Shown: in pieces, positions 8,101 through 14,044 of the stretch
Layout of the letters: each line of letters begins with the position of its first letter
How positions within the stretch are numbered: the first letter of the stretch is position 1
Source: a virus
IMG/VR virus record: IMGVR_UViG_3300044632_002453
Span: 1-23,340 of that record
Direction: 5' to 3' (one strand)
DNA: 23,340 nt
Notes under the pieces: model-generated
The model's database searches: none
What the model saw: only the letters and a program-made list of their open reading frames with translations
Told to the model about the DNA's origin: nothing
Made by a program: the position numbers and the translations under genes

Positions 8101-9115
8101 TAGACAAGCATCTCTTCCAGATGGAACAGAAGCAAGACAAGATCAAATTTTGGATCTTGTTGGTAAGGGAACACCTCTTTTCAAAGCATTAACCAACAAA
8201 GAAGCAATTGACTTTAGATATTTAATTGACTCATTTGGTTTAGGTTTAACTGAAAAATCAAAACAACAGTTAGTTGATATCTGTGGTGATAGATTAGATG
8301 CATTTGGTTTCTTAAATATGCCATCTGCTAGAATGTTTAAAAACTCTTCTTCACCAACATTTGTTAATAGAGAAGGTGTCCTTCAAATGGAATTTGTTGC
8401 TAAAGGTGGTGATCCTGAAAGTAACCCAGCATTCCTTTACTCATTTGGAGATGGAGCTGGTTCGACTTGTGTTGGATACTTCTTCCCGTATGTTACAATT
8501 GGTGATAATGGTAGACCATTGGATCATCCACCGGCACCGTTTGTTGCTACAACGTATATGAGAAAACACGTATCAAATGCTGGTAACGTAACTGCTTGGA
8601 CGATAGCTGCTGGTGTTACTAACGGTAGAATCATCGGAATTAATTCATTGGAGCAAGATTTGACATCTTCTGATATTGAGTATCTAAATCAAGCACAAAT
8701 GAATCCACTTGTATTTAAAAGAAATAGAGGATACATTATCGAAACTGAGAATACAGCTCAAACTCTTTACAAATCAGCTCTTTCTTACATCCACGTAAGA
8801 GAGGTCTTAATAGAACTTGAAAGAGAGTTATCAAGAATGTTATTAGACTTCCAATGGAAATTTAATACACCAGATATCAGAGCTGAAATTAAGTTAAGAG
8901 CAGACACTATCTGTGACACTTATGTAAGTAAGAATGGTTTATATAACTACTTCAATAAAATGGATGATGAGAATAACACACCAGAAATTATTGATAACCA
9001 AATCGGTGTTCTTGATACATATGTTGAACCAATCAAAGGTATGGGTATTATTGTTAACAACATTACGATACTTAGAACTGGAGCAATCGATGCTGGTGGT
9101 TTCGAAAACGCATAA
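5162..9115 (+). CDS. Tail sheath protein (T4 gp18-like), about twice usual length
   Basis: This is the contractile sheath subunit that surrounds the tail tube and shortens to drive the tube through the host envelope. The N-terminus (KYKRPGIFIEEFD, then TNLVIGVSKKGPVNTPI and GELESIFG) and the C-terminal third carry gp18-family features. The latter include REVLIELERELSRMLLDFQW, the helical arm, the ITILRTGA strand and a long central sheath core. T4 gp18 has 659 residues; this one has 1317. The extra length lies mainly at about residues 390-900, rich in Thr/Ser/Gly/Tyr beta-type sequence, and is probably inserted outer domains exposed on the sheath surface. A TATATATA box precedes it and a strong terminator follows. 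The start ATGGCAATT has an A-rich leader and no Shine-Dalgarno. Confidence 0.95.
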   Translation: MAIQIGKYKRPGIFIEEFDKSQISSPVVEGITNLVIGVSKKGPVNTPIRVTTTGELESIFGQLDRALERKGSFFHRTVAKMLETSPVFAMNLLYTDDALDIIEYQSLSAASAKDNDIEREGPYRRFFDTTGFWKRDTESFINLTKNNTGYADRAFSITNMSDRYVSVFIFKSTMVGFDRTLLEWYGSIEKMPTYVNPQDYASDYMVDVVIVAGDWSNYQELAVDPRWSAYFNSSGLRKEQVRNFANDRNTTALAYYEGLSLIPYFRDTNGRNIFIETTINRDTANTGVFCAFNTDLIEVDYYNGLLDLLGNTLVDAEETSINFLSYRETITEAVKITNTPLDLPGNVTSMLGQLGAYGVSYSYTGQSPHAFGDPNNSNVGSLTEGIVTNANYRTSWYSEFSVYGVELASNTPVTSGSNRTVTYNVNNGAYCIIGDKFVPISATATLSIDPTDYPVSTQVATFSTAFLVDSTGEIQSATSLVEGVKPAVSANDIILGYVDFSVQNAAFVTVNSVTPVNLNTSGFYDYQCGTAAGDDYYISLVDASTGTIKVEFTGTDTKQSLTNYAQYRRFKLFNRLVNLIDSPNKNKMSLLLNPTTYEKYSFENIEISDIVFSTTQNKSFNLKTGLTSTQLATILDGYFVIYTEDNEFLLGKEGVKTKNTVADANIGVVGKESVFYERYFDGQINTKDFFYSNRLYVDDSGGTVNNLIGTSVDIIFVDGESAPATSATSSYAGYDYVVFYSEGGTGFDTEINLATFEQIQFPTSDKNKGSFTIVQNAVEPGDTPTMLANALGYVGSDYYAYQVNEEVEYEELFDVVQVNDYLVRHYLKMYLDNNNNLDVEFLDVLLESDVDADVEANNTFYIQSEKSNFKQTLELELPTGYVQTPNKVLINGERYTEVKVGDFLEAYYDTTALAIGQFPRKLTRVLSKRQYAGDPTLSEITCDARIATRFSGGALQTTRYSTVDQYATTYKALSLKGFRIRQASLPDGTEARQDQILDLVGKGTPLFKALTNKEAIDFRYLIDSFGLGLTEKSKQQLVDICGDRLDAFGFLNMPSARMFKNSSSPTFVNREGVLQMEFVAKGGDPESNPAFLYSFGDGAGSTCVGYFFPYVTIGDNGRPLDHPPAPFVATTYMRKHVSNAGNVTAWTIAAGVTNGRIIGINSLEQDLTSSDIEYLNQAQMNPLVFKRNRGYIIETENTAQTLYKSALSYIHVREVLIELERELSRMLLDFQWKFNTPDIRAEIKLRADTICDTYVSKNGLYNYFNKMDDENNTPEIIDNQIGVLDTYVEPIKGMGIIVNNITILRTGAIDAGGFENA

Positions 9116-9133
9116 CAAACTAAAACAAAAAAA

Positions 9134-9162
9134 ACCCTCAAAGAAATTTGAGGGTTTTTTTA
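9134..9162 (+). terminator. Strong terminator after the tail sheath gene
   Basis: ACCCTCAAA (9134-9142) and TTTGAGGGT (9147-9155) form a perfect 9-bp stem with a GAAA tetraloop, followed by a run of T. An A-run on the 5' side could let it act on the opposite strand too. It lies 19 nt after the sheath stop. Confidence 0.9.
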
Positions 9163-9218
9163 TTTTATTAAAACTTATTTGACAAAATTTATTATAATAG
9201 AGGAAGAAATATATCTAA

Positions 9219-9224
9219 TATATA
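9219..9224 (+). promoter_or_regulatory. TATATA box upstream of the gp26-like gene
   Basis: TATATA ends 21 nt before the ATG at 9245 and lies between the sheath terminator and this gene, so the hub gene probably has its own transcript. Confidence 0.45.
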
Positions 9225-9244
9225 AAAAAAATTAAACAATACTT

Positions 9245-10183
9245 ATGTCAGACAACAATAAACCAGAAATGTCAGAAGAAGATTACCTAAAAAGACATCT
9301 AAATGATTTAGAACAGGGTAAAAAAATGGCAGATGGTGATATACCTTTTGTTGAAAAAACAGAATCCTCAAGAACAACCGATTTACAATATTTCAACATG
9401 GATATTAGAGAGCTACCTTGTGGTCAGTTTTATCCAACAGGAACACTATTCTTAGTGAGACCCGCTCAAGTGAAAGAAATTCAAGCATACTCTATGGTAG
9501 ATGATAATAACTTTTATGATATCGTAGAAAAAATGAATGATATGCTTCAAGCTTGTGTTCGAATTAAATATCCGGATGGTAAAATTGGTTCATTTTTAGA
9601 GATTAAAGACCAGGATAGACTTTTCTTAGTTTTCTTAATACGAGAATTAACTTTTCAACAAGGAAACTCATTAGCGGCAACTGCAAGATGTTCTTGTGGT
9701 AGCGAAGTTAAAGTTGAATTGGGTAGAAAAACATTTGTCTTTTATGAGTCAGATGAAAAACTAAGTAAGTATTTCAATCAATCAAGTAGAAATTTTTATT
9801 TTAAAACTATTAATGGTAAGTCTTTTGAATTGACTCCGCCAAATATTGGTTTACAAAAAGCTTTTACTGATTATATTATTAGAGAAAATAATGAGAAAAG
9901 AGCTCCAAATCTTTCATTCTTGAAAATTATCCCATTCTTATTACCAGGAAGAGCTTCTATTACTTATGATGGTATTAAAGCTAAATTAAAAGAATTTGAA
10001 GAAATGGATGATATTTCTTTCCAGTTCTTAAATGCAGCTGTTAGTAAAATGACTTTTGGAATTAAAGAGTTAAAAACTAATTGTGAGTGCGGTGAGGAGG
10101 TCCGCACTGAGATGCAGTTTCCCGACGGAGCCTCAGCTATTTTCGTTATTCCAGATGCCTTTGACGCATATCTTAAAGAATAA
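9245..10183 (+). CDS. Baseplate hub protein, T4 gp26-type family
   Basis: The 312-aa protein resembles the T4 gp26 baseplate-hub family, which takes part in building the central hub of the baseplate. Family-like sequence starts near residue 50 (DIRELPCGQFYP, then RPAQVKEIQ) and continues with LFLVFLIRELTF. Two Cys-x-Cys pairs, Cys149/Cys151 (RCSCGSEV) and Cys280/Cys282 (NCECGEEV), could form one four-Cys zinc site. The C-terminus FPDGASAIFVIPDAF appears to be a natural end. Members I recall are often shorter (T4 gp26 is about 208 aa). The last 35 codons switch to GC-rich codons unusual for this phage and contain a hairpin. A +1-frame ORF overlaps the end. The exact T4 counterpart (gp26 versus gp51) is uncertain. 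Confidence 0.85.
   Translation: MSDNNKPEMSEEDYLKRHLNDLEQGKKMADGDIPFVEKTESSRTTDLQYFNMDIRELPCGQFYPTGTLFLVRPAQVKEIQAYSMVDDNNFYDIVEKMNDMLQACVRIKYPDGKIGSFLEIKDQDRLFLVFLIRELTFQQGNSLAATARCSCGSEVKVELGRKTFVFYESDEKLSKYFNQSSRNFYFKTINGKSFELTPPNIGLQKAFTDYIIRENNEKRAPNLSFLKIIPFLLPGRASITYDGIKAKLKEFEEMDDISFQFLNAAVSKMTFGIKELKTNCECGEEVRTEMQFPDGASAIFVIPDAFDAYLKE
10086..10108 (+). promoter_or_regulatory. GC-rich hairpin with perfect SD-like loop inside the hub gene
   Basis: AGTGCGG (10086-10092) pairs perfectly with CCGCACT (10102-10108) around the 9-nt loop TGAGGAGGT. The loop contains AGGAGGT, the best Shine-Dalgarno match seen in the window. The hairpin sits in a block (10082-10137) of about 62% G+C by my count, far above its surroundings. 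A TTTCCC (10118-10123) follows 9 nt later, and CTGAG (10107-10111) can pair with CTCAG (10132-10136). A role in frameshifting or in reinitiation at 10155 is inferred. The complementarity is directly seen. Confidence 0.55.
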
Positions 10184-10415
10184 GTTGCAATTGCAAAAAC
10201 ATTATCATCTACAAGAGTGGGCTATCGATGTTTGGCCATTCTGGTTGTTAGAGGAAAATGTTAGACTTGTTAATGAGTTGATTGAAGAAGAAGAATCAAA
10301 TCATAAAAAACAAGAACAAGAACAAGGGAAAGGAATGCCGAACTATGATGGAATGATGAAGAATGCTTCTAGTTTCGGAAAAGATATAGGAAACTTCCAA
10401 ATGCCAAAATTCTAA
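10155..10415 (+). CDS. Small ORF overlapping the hub gene in the +1 frame
   Basis: From the ATG at 10155 the ORF gives 86 aa, starting MPLTHILKNKLQ. The frame is open back to 10074, so a +1 ribosomal frameshift from the hub gene could instead fuse it to gp26. Key sequence includes LQEWAIDVWPFWLLEENVRL followed by an acidic, Gln/Lys-rich tail and an MPNYDGMM segment. Tail-assembly chaperone genes of many phages are made as a short protein plus a frameshifted extension (lambda gpG/gpGT). A similar arrangement would fit here, but no homology was shown. ATG 10155 has no SD nearby. The stop at 10413-10415 is followed by a terminator. Confidence 0.7.
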   Translation: MPLTHILKNKLQLQKHYHLQEWAIDVWPFWLLEENVRLVNELIEEEESNHKKQEQEQGKGMPNYDGMMKNASSFGKDIGNFQMPKF

Positions 10416-10430
10416 AACATACTAAAAACA

Positions 10431-10460
10431 AAAAACCCACCAAATTTGGTGGGTTTTTTT
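10431..10460. terminator. Bidirectional terminator between hub ORF and tail tube gene
   Basis: AAAAACCCACC and GGTGGGTTTTT flank AAATTT, a near-perfect palindrome with an A-run on one side and a T-run on the other. It lies between two convergent genes (stops at 10415 and 10477), so it can end transcripts from both. Confidence 0.9.
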
Positions 10461-10476
10461 ATTGTTAAAATTTTTA

Positions 10477-11097
10477 TTAGTATCCAGAAACAATTGGTGG
10501 GTTAATACCAAAGTTTTGGTCAATATATTCATCGATGAAGTAGTCATAAACAAAATCAGCTTGAACGTTTTCAATGATGTTGTTAGAAGACCAGTCAAGT
10601 GAATAACCAGCTAATTTAGTCATTTGGACGTTTTGGAAAGTTACTCTTCTCAATACAACACCTTTTTTATCGTGTTGGTTAACGATAATTGTTCCGATGA
10701 TGTCTGATTTATAGTGAAGAGCACCATTTTGAGAGTTAAATACTAAGTCAAACCATGCTTTCATAGTAGCCCAAGTTTCCATAGAACCTGTGTTGTTTAC
10801 GTTAACCTGAATTGGAATAGAAAGAGTTCCGTCTGTCTTAGTCGGTGGTGCCATAAACATTCTAGTTGAATACTTGAATCTTTGTGTTTTAGCAGCAACG
10901 TCTTGTTCTGTCAAGTTAAGGTCAATTTTAGTTGCATTTTGCAATAAAAGGATAGGGTCTCTTCCTTGTGCTTGTAGCATAACTGGTAAGATGAATGTAA
11001 CCTCAAATAAGTTTAGGTATACTACTTCATCAGGTAACGTTCCAGGTCCCCCTGGAGACCCAGCGTTAATCACTTGTGTAAAATGCGGTAGTGGCAT
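10477..11097 (-). CDS. Tail tube protein (T4 gp19-like)
   Basis: This is the inner tube subunit through which DNA leaves the virion. The 206-residue protein (T4 gp19 is 163) has tube-family features: an N-terminal loop with Gly/Pro (NAGSPGGPG), VYLNLFEVTFILP, a central beta stretch TLSIPIQVNVNNTGS, the motif MKAWFDLVFN, and a C-terminal VTFQNVQMTKLAGYSLDWSS followed by ADFVYDYF. The gene is on the minus strand and converges with the hub gene, whereas in T4 genes 18 and 19 are adjacent and co-oriented. A TATATA box lies 27 nt upstream of the ATG, and the palindromic terminator lies just after its stop. Confidence 0.93.
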   Translation of the reverse strand: MPLPHFTQVINAGSPGGPGTLPDEVVYLNLFEVTFILPVMLQAQGRDPILLLQNATKIDLNLTEQDVAAKTQRFKYSTRMFMAPPTKTDGTLSIPIQVNVNNTGSMETWATMKAWFDLVFNSQNGALHYKSDIIGTIIVNQHDKKGVVLRRVTFQNVQMTKLAGYSLDWSSNNIIENVQADFVYDYFIDEYIDQNFGINPPIVSGY

Positions 11098-11123
11098 ATT
11101 TTCTTTAATTTTTTTTTGTACAG

Positions 11124-11130
11124 TATATAT
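11124..11130 (-). promoter_or_regulatory. TATATA box upstream of the tail tube gene
   Basis: On the minus strand TATATA ends 27 nt before the tube ATG at 11097. It lies in the 121-bp divergent gap between the tube gene and the zinc-ribbon gene, with no other motif I can support there. Confidence 0.42.
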
Positions 11131-11218
11131 TTTTCATGTTTTTATCTCTATCTCGATTATGGTTAATTATGTTGTAAAATTTGCCTTTTCCGCTTTTTAG
11201 ATTTAATAGATATAAATT

Positions 11219-11554
11219 ATGAACTGTAATTATAGATATTGTAGTAAAGAAATAAAATATGGTCGACCTGATAGAAAGTTCTGTAATATCAATTGTAAGT
11301 CAAAGGAAAAGGCCATTGTTAGAGAGTTAAAAGCTCTTATGAGAAGAGCTAAATTGGGTAGAGACTTTATTTTAAAATCTCTTCTAAAGCACAATAGTAA
11401 ATATAATTATGATTTAGTTCTTTATGATAATTGTAGAACTAAAGTAAAGATAATATGTCCTGTCCACGGTGAGTTTGAACAAACACCGGATGCTCATTTA
11501 TACTCAGGTAGAGGTTGTGATAAATGTGCTAGAGAAGCTCGTAAAAAAGACTAA
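11219..11554 (+). CDS. Zinc-ribbon protein with DUF723-like C-terminus
   Basis: The 111-aa protein has two halves. Residues 3-26 hold Cys3, Cys8, Cys22 and Cys26 (CNYRYC ... FCNINC), a zinc-finger-like pair. Residues 58-104 (HNSKYNYDLVLYDNCRTKVK, then ICPVHGEFEQTPDAHL and GCDKC, with Cys80, His83, Cys100, Cys103) match the DUF723-type repeat. That repeat is usually found beside nuclease domains, including homing and Vsr-like endonucleases. No HNH, GIY-YIG or PD-(D/E)XK catalytic motif is seen, so this may be a stand-alone DNA-binding module or the remnant of a mobile nuclease gene. TATAAATT directly abuts the ATG. It lies 49 nt upstream of the gp47-like gene on the same strand. Confidence 0.8.
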   Translation: MNCNYRYCSKEIKYGRPDRKFCNINCKSKEKAIVRELKALMRRAKLGRDFILKSLLKHNSKYNYDLVLYDNCRTKVKIICPVHGEFEQTPDAHLYSGRGCDKCAREARKKD

Positions 11555-11574
11555 ACAATTATCTATTTTTCAAC

Positions 11575-11584
11575 TATACATATA
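11575..11584 (+). promoter_or_regulatory. TATACATATA box upstream of the gp47-like gene
   Basis: The box ends 20 nt before the ATG at 11604, in the short gap after the zinc-ribbon gene, so the nuclease gene may be transcribed independently. Confidence 0.4.
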
Positions 11585-11603
11585 AGTAAAATAATAAATT
11601 TAT

Positions 11604-12728
11604 ATGGGAAAGATATTCCTTATTGGTGATTCACATATTGGATTAGGTTATCCTAATTCAGTTGATAAGTGGTATAAAGTGCATAAAGAGTATTTTAGTG
11701 AGTTTTTAATTCCAACTCTTAAAAAAAGAGTTCAACCTGGTGATATTATTGTTCATTTAGGTGACCTTTTTGATAATAGAAATGTTATTCCAATCAATCT
11801 TCTTAATTACGGAATGGATGTTGTTGAAGAGATATCTAAAATTGCCCCTCTTCATATAATTATTGGAAACCACGACCTTTGGTCTAAGTCAGCATCTGAG
11901 ATTAACTCTATTAGACCTTTTAGATATATTCCAAATGTTACAATTTATGATAAAGTTTCTACATTTGAGTATAGTGGTAAAAAGATACTTATGATGCCTT
12001 ATGTTGAAAAAAGATTAGAGCAAATAAAGTATATTAGTGAAAACAAAGACTGTGATTATTTGTTTTGTCATTCTGATTTAAATGGATGTAAAATGCATCT
12101 TACGTCAGTTGCTCATAAAAATTCTGATAAGATTGATATTGATAACTTTACAGGGTTTGAATCTGTTTATTCGGGACATATTCATTTAGTTCAAAGAAAT
12201 AAAAACTTTACATTTGTTGGTTCTATTTTTCAAATGGATAGAAATGATTATGGTGACCAAAAAGGAATATTTGTTATTGATACATCGGATGGTTCAGAAG
12301 AGTTCATCAAAAATGATGTATCACCTGTTTTTAAAAAGGTAAGAGTTGTTGGAGAAGAAGATGTTGAGTTATTAGAAACACTCAAAAATTCCAAAGACTA
12401 TATAGATATTGCGATTTCAAATAACCTTCTTATTTCAAATAGAAAGTTAAGAAGAAAGTTGGAAATTATATTAGAAAAAAGTAATTTTGCTTCAGTTGAA
12501 TATATTGATGATATCACTAAAGAATTGATTGATGATGAATCAAATGAGTCTATTGAAATCAATGAAGAAACTTTAGATATTTCAATTGCATTGGAATATG
12601 AAGATTATGTGAAAGAATATATTCTAAAACAAAAATATGATAATGATAAATTTAAAAGTGGTATCATATCAGAATATAATGAAGTAATTAAGATTTATAA
12701 AGAGAATTATAACAACCAAAATGATTAA
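11604..12728 (+). CDS. Recombination nuclease subunit gp47 / SbcD-Mre11 family
   Basis: The 374-aa metallophosphoesterase-type nuclease has all main motifs in order: GDSHIG (Asp9, His11), GDLFDNR (Asp54, Arg59), GNHD (Asn89-His90-Asp91), a lone His (CHSDLNG, His156) and GHIH (His192, His194). In T4, gp47 with its ATPase partner gp46 resects DNA ends for recombination-dependent replication. The usual partner gene is not present here and may lie elsewhere. The C-terminal 130 residues are acidic and helical and may contact the partner. The length fits T4 gp47 (about 339 aa). A placement among tail genes is unusual for a DNA-metabolism gene. A TATACATATA box precedes it, and a 57-aa ORF follows after a 2-nt gap. 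Confidence 0.93.
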   Translation: MGKIFLIGDSHIGLGYPNSVDKWYKVHKEYFSEFLIPTLKKRVQPGDIIVHLGDLFDNRNVIPINLLNYGMDVVEEISKIAPLHIIIGNHDLWSKSASEINSIRPFRYIPNVTIYDKVSTFEYSGKKILMMPYVEKRLEQIKYISENKDCDYLFCHSDLNGCKMHLTSVAHKNSDKIDIDNFTGFESVYSGHIHLVQRNKNFTFVGSIFQMDRNDYGDQKGIFVIDTSDGSEEFIKNDVSPVFKKVRVVGEEDVELLETLKNSKDYIDIAISNNLLISNRKLRRKLEIILEKSNFASVEYIDDITKELIDDESNESIEINEETLDISIALEYEDYVKEYILKQKYDNDKFKSGIISEYNEVIKIYKENYNNQND

Positions 12729-12730
12729 AA

Positions 12731-12904
12731 ATGGATCCTATTGAGGTATATGAAAGGTGTTTATCTGATAAACCATATTCAAAAGAATTGAAAATCTACA
12801 CTGAGAATTATTTAAAAAAAGTGATCAGAGAGCTTGAGATATTGGAAGAATATGAAAAATGTTCCGAATTAGTTAAGTTTATTGATAGGAGATTTAAGTA
12901 TTAA
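12731..12904 (+). CDS. 57-aa ORF with UVR-like helical motif, downstream of gp47
   Basis: This short ORF starts ATGGATCCTATTGAGG 2 nt after the gp47-like stop, so it is certainly in the same transcript and probably coupled. The product starts MDPIEVYERC and contains YLKKVIRELEILEEYEKCSE, a helical hairpin pattern like the UVR motif of UvrB/UvrC-type proteins (L-x2-L-x6-E-Y-E-K-A/C). A matching stretch, YLKELEQIEDYEKCAQV, ends the unrelated protein encoded at 15173-15544. Function is unknown; protein-protein contact is my inference. A terminator follows 27 nt after the stop. Confidence 0.7.
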   Translation: MDPIEVYERCLSDKPYSKELKIYTENYLKKVIRELEILEEYEKCSELVKFIDRRFKY

Positions 12905-12931
12905 ATCTAAATATTTAAATATAATAAAAAA

Positions 12932-12957
12932 CCCATCCTAAAGATGGGATTTTTTAT
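12932..12957. terminator. Terminator after the gp47 operon, possibly bidirectional
   Basis: CCCATC (12932-12937) and GATGGG (12943-12948) pair around CTAAA, followed by ATTTTTT on the plus strand and preceded by an A-run, so it can also end the minus-strand unit. It uses the same stem sequence as the hairpin at 802-818. Confidence 0.85.
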
Positions 12958-12958
12958 A

Positions 12959-13000
12959 TTTTATCAAACTGTAATTATATTTCAGTGAAATTATATTTTT
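12959..13000. repeat. 42-bp direct repeat, copy 1
   Basis: This stretch is identical base for base to 13360-13401 (offset 401 bp). It lies 17 nt beyond the stop of the DUF551 gene on the minus strand. It contains TTTCAGTGAAA, a short inverted repeat. No coding role is seen for this copy. Confidence 0.95.
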
Positions 13001-13017
13001 AAAAAATAATCTACTGA

Positions 13018-13314
13018 TTATCTATTAATCCATCCACCATCTGGTAATGCTGGAAGAGGCATCCAGTGAGTTATTTCTTGTCCAAAGAATTGTTTTGGTC
13101 CAGACGTTTTCCATTCATAGTCTTTACTATTGTTAGTTGATGGGTGTTCTGTTTTTATTAACCTCACTATCTCATATCCTGGACCACCATTAGATCTAAT
13201 TTCTCGTCCTAAGACAAATTCATTTTCATTTGGTAATTGTTCATCACATGAAATCCAGGTTCCATAATTCAAACTTTCAAAAATTCTAAAATTGTTAATT
13301 TGTTTTTTTCTCAT
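13018..13314 (-). CDS. DUF551 domain protein with head-targeting-like N-terminus
   Basis: The 98-aa product begins MRKKQINNFRIFESLN and then shows the DUF551 pattern: GTWISCDEQLPNENEFVL near residues 18-35 and ITHWMPLPALPDGGW near the end. DUF551 is common in phages and prophages; its function is unknown. The N-terminal segment ending IFE before Ser looks like a T4-type prohead-protease site ([L/I]-x-E before a small residue). The gene has its own TATATA box 21 nt upstream. The gene plus that box lies between two identical 42-bp repeats, as if it were a movable cassette. A weak AT hairpin (13006-13021) overlaps its stop. Confidence 0.85.
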   Translation of the reverse strand: MRKKQINNFRIFESLNYGTWISCDEQLPNENEFVLGREIRSNGGPGYEIVRLIKTEHPSTNNSKDYEWKTSGPKQFFGQEITHWMPLPALPDGGWINR

Positions 13315-13334
13315 AATCTTTTTTTTTAATAATC

Positions 13335-13340
13335 TATATA
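13335..13340 (-). promoter_or_regulatory. TATATA box upstream of the DUF551 gene
   Basis: On the minus strand TATATA ends 21 nt before the ATG at 13314. It lies between the gene and copy 2 of the direct repeat, inside the cassette. Confidence 0.45.
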
Positions 13341-13359
13341 TTTAATTTAAAAACTAATT

Positions 13360-13401
13360 TTTTATCAAACTGTAATTATATTTCAGTGAAATTATATTTT
13401 T
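13360..13401. repeat. 42-bp direct repeat, copy 2
   Basis: The stretch is identical to 12959-13000. It overlaps the last codons and TAA stop (13392-13394) of the cupin-like gene, so this copy is probably the ancestral position and copy 1 the derived one. Confidence 0.95.
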
Positions 13402-13652
13402 TTCAATTTTATTTTCAAGTCACTACTTCCTTTTATTAATCGGTGATAAACACCCATTGGTATAAACACTTTACCTTCAATCTTTTTTGGAAGTTCATCA
13501 TCTAATTGTATCAACCAATCTGTCTGACTAATTGATTCAATTATTCTATCTTCTCTATCACGATGCCAGACAAACTCTCCAGAATCCGTATATTGACCGA
13601 ATACTCTGATAAATTCATTATCACTCAATTTAGTTTCTTGAAATGGTAACAT
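13392..13652 (-). CDS. Small cupin-like phage protein
   Basis: The 86-aa protein carries patterns of a minimal cupin barrel. GEFVWHRDREDRIIE (His30, Asp32, Glu39) resembles the first metal-binding motif, and GKVFIPMGVYHR (Gly60, Pro65, Gly67, His70) matches the second motif (G-x4-P-x-G-x2-H). Similar short proteins occur in large myoviruses from memory, without known function. It has no head-targeting-like tag, unlike its neighbours. Its ATG overlaps the upstream stop by one base (TAATG), indicating translational coupling. The stop lies within direct repeat copy 2. Confidence 0.8.
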   Translation of the reverse strand: MLPFQETKLSDNEFIRVFGQYTDSGEFVWHRDREDRIIESISQTDWLIQLDDELPKKIEGKVFIPMGVYHRLIKGSSDLKIKLKKI

Positions 13653-14044
13653 TAACTTACTATTTGTTTATATCTTTCTTTGAATTTATCAATTTTAACT
13701 AACCAATTATCTTTCACATCACAGTCTTCCACATATTCTTTGACTCTTGGTTCAACATATAATAAAAGTTCTCTTATTTGTCCTATAAATGCTGATAACA
13801 ACTTAGGATTATTGTATAATAAACTAGTATCATCAATTATTTGAGTATAGGTTTTCCCATTTATAAGAGGTTCTCTAAGTCTTTTCATCATATCGGTTAA
13901 TTCATTAGTTGCTTTTTGATCAACTCCTCTTTTAGTTATTTGTGAGAAGCCCATCGTTATTAACATGCCAAAATCAAGCAGAAAGTCAGTGATGAATTTT
14001 CTGTTAGCAGATTCAAATATTTGATATGTTTTTAAGTGTTTCAT
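13652..14044 (-). CDS. Tagged small protein, candidate internal head protein
   Basis: The 130-aa protein starts MKHLKTYQIFESANRKF. This is close to the T4 internal-protein propeptide MKTYQEFIAEA in spacing and residues, and IFE before Ser-Ala fits a prohead-protease cut. The remainder is helical (TNELTDMMKRLREPL, IGQIRELLLYVEPRVKEY) and unrecognised. It sits 2 nt after the stop of 14047-14958 and overlaps the cupin-like gene by one base, within one minus-strand operon. Packaging in the head is inference from the tag; the mature protein's role is unknown. Confidence 0.8.
   Translation of the reverse strand: MKHLKTYQIFESANRKFITDFLLDFGMLITMGFSQITKRGVDQKATNELTDMMKRLREPLINGKTYTQIIDDTSLLYNNPKLLSAFIGQIRELLLYVEPRVKEYVEDCDVKDNWLVKIDKFKERYKQIVS

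Noticed and set aside
9178-9198. TTTGACA followed by TATAAT as a sigma-70 promoter
   Set aside because: The spacing is only 8 nt instead of about 17. The TATATA box at 9219-9224 fits the window-wide pattern better.
10155-10183. +1 overlap considered as a plain sequencing indel joining one gene
   Set aside because: The hub frame ends with a family-like C-terminus (FPDGASAIFVIPDAF) just before its stop. The overlap thus looks natural, though an indel cannot be fully excluded.
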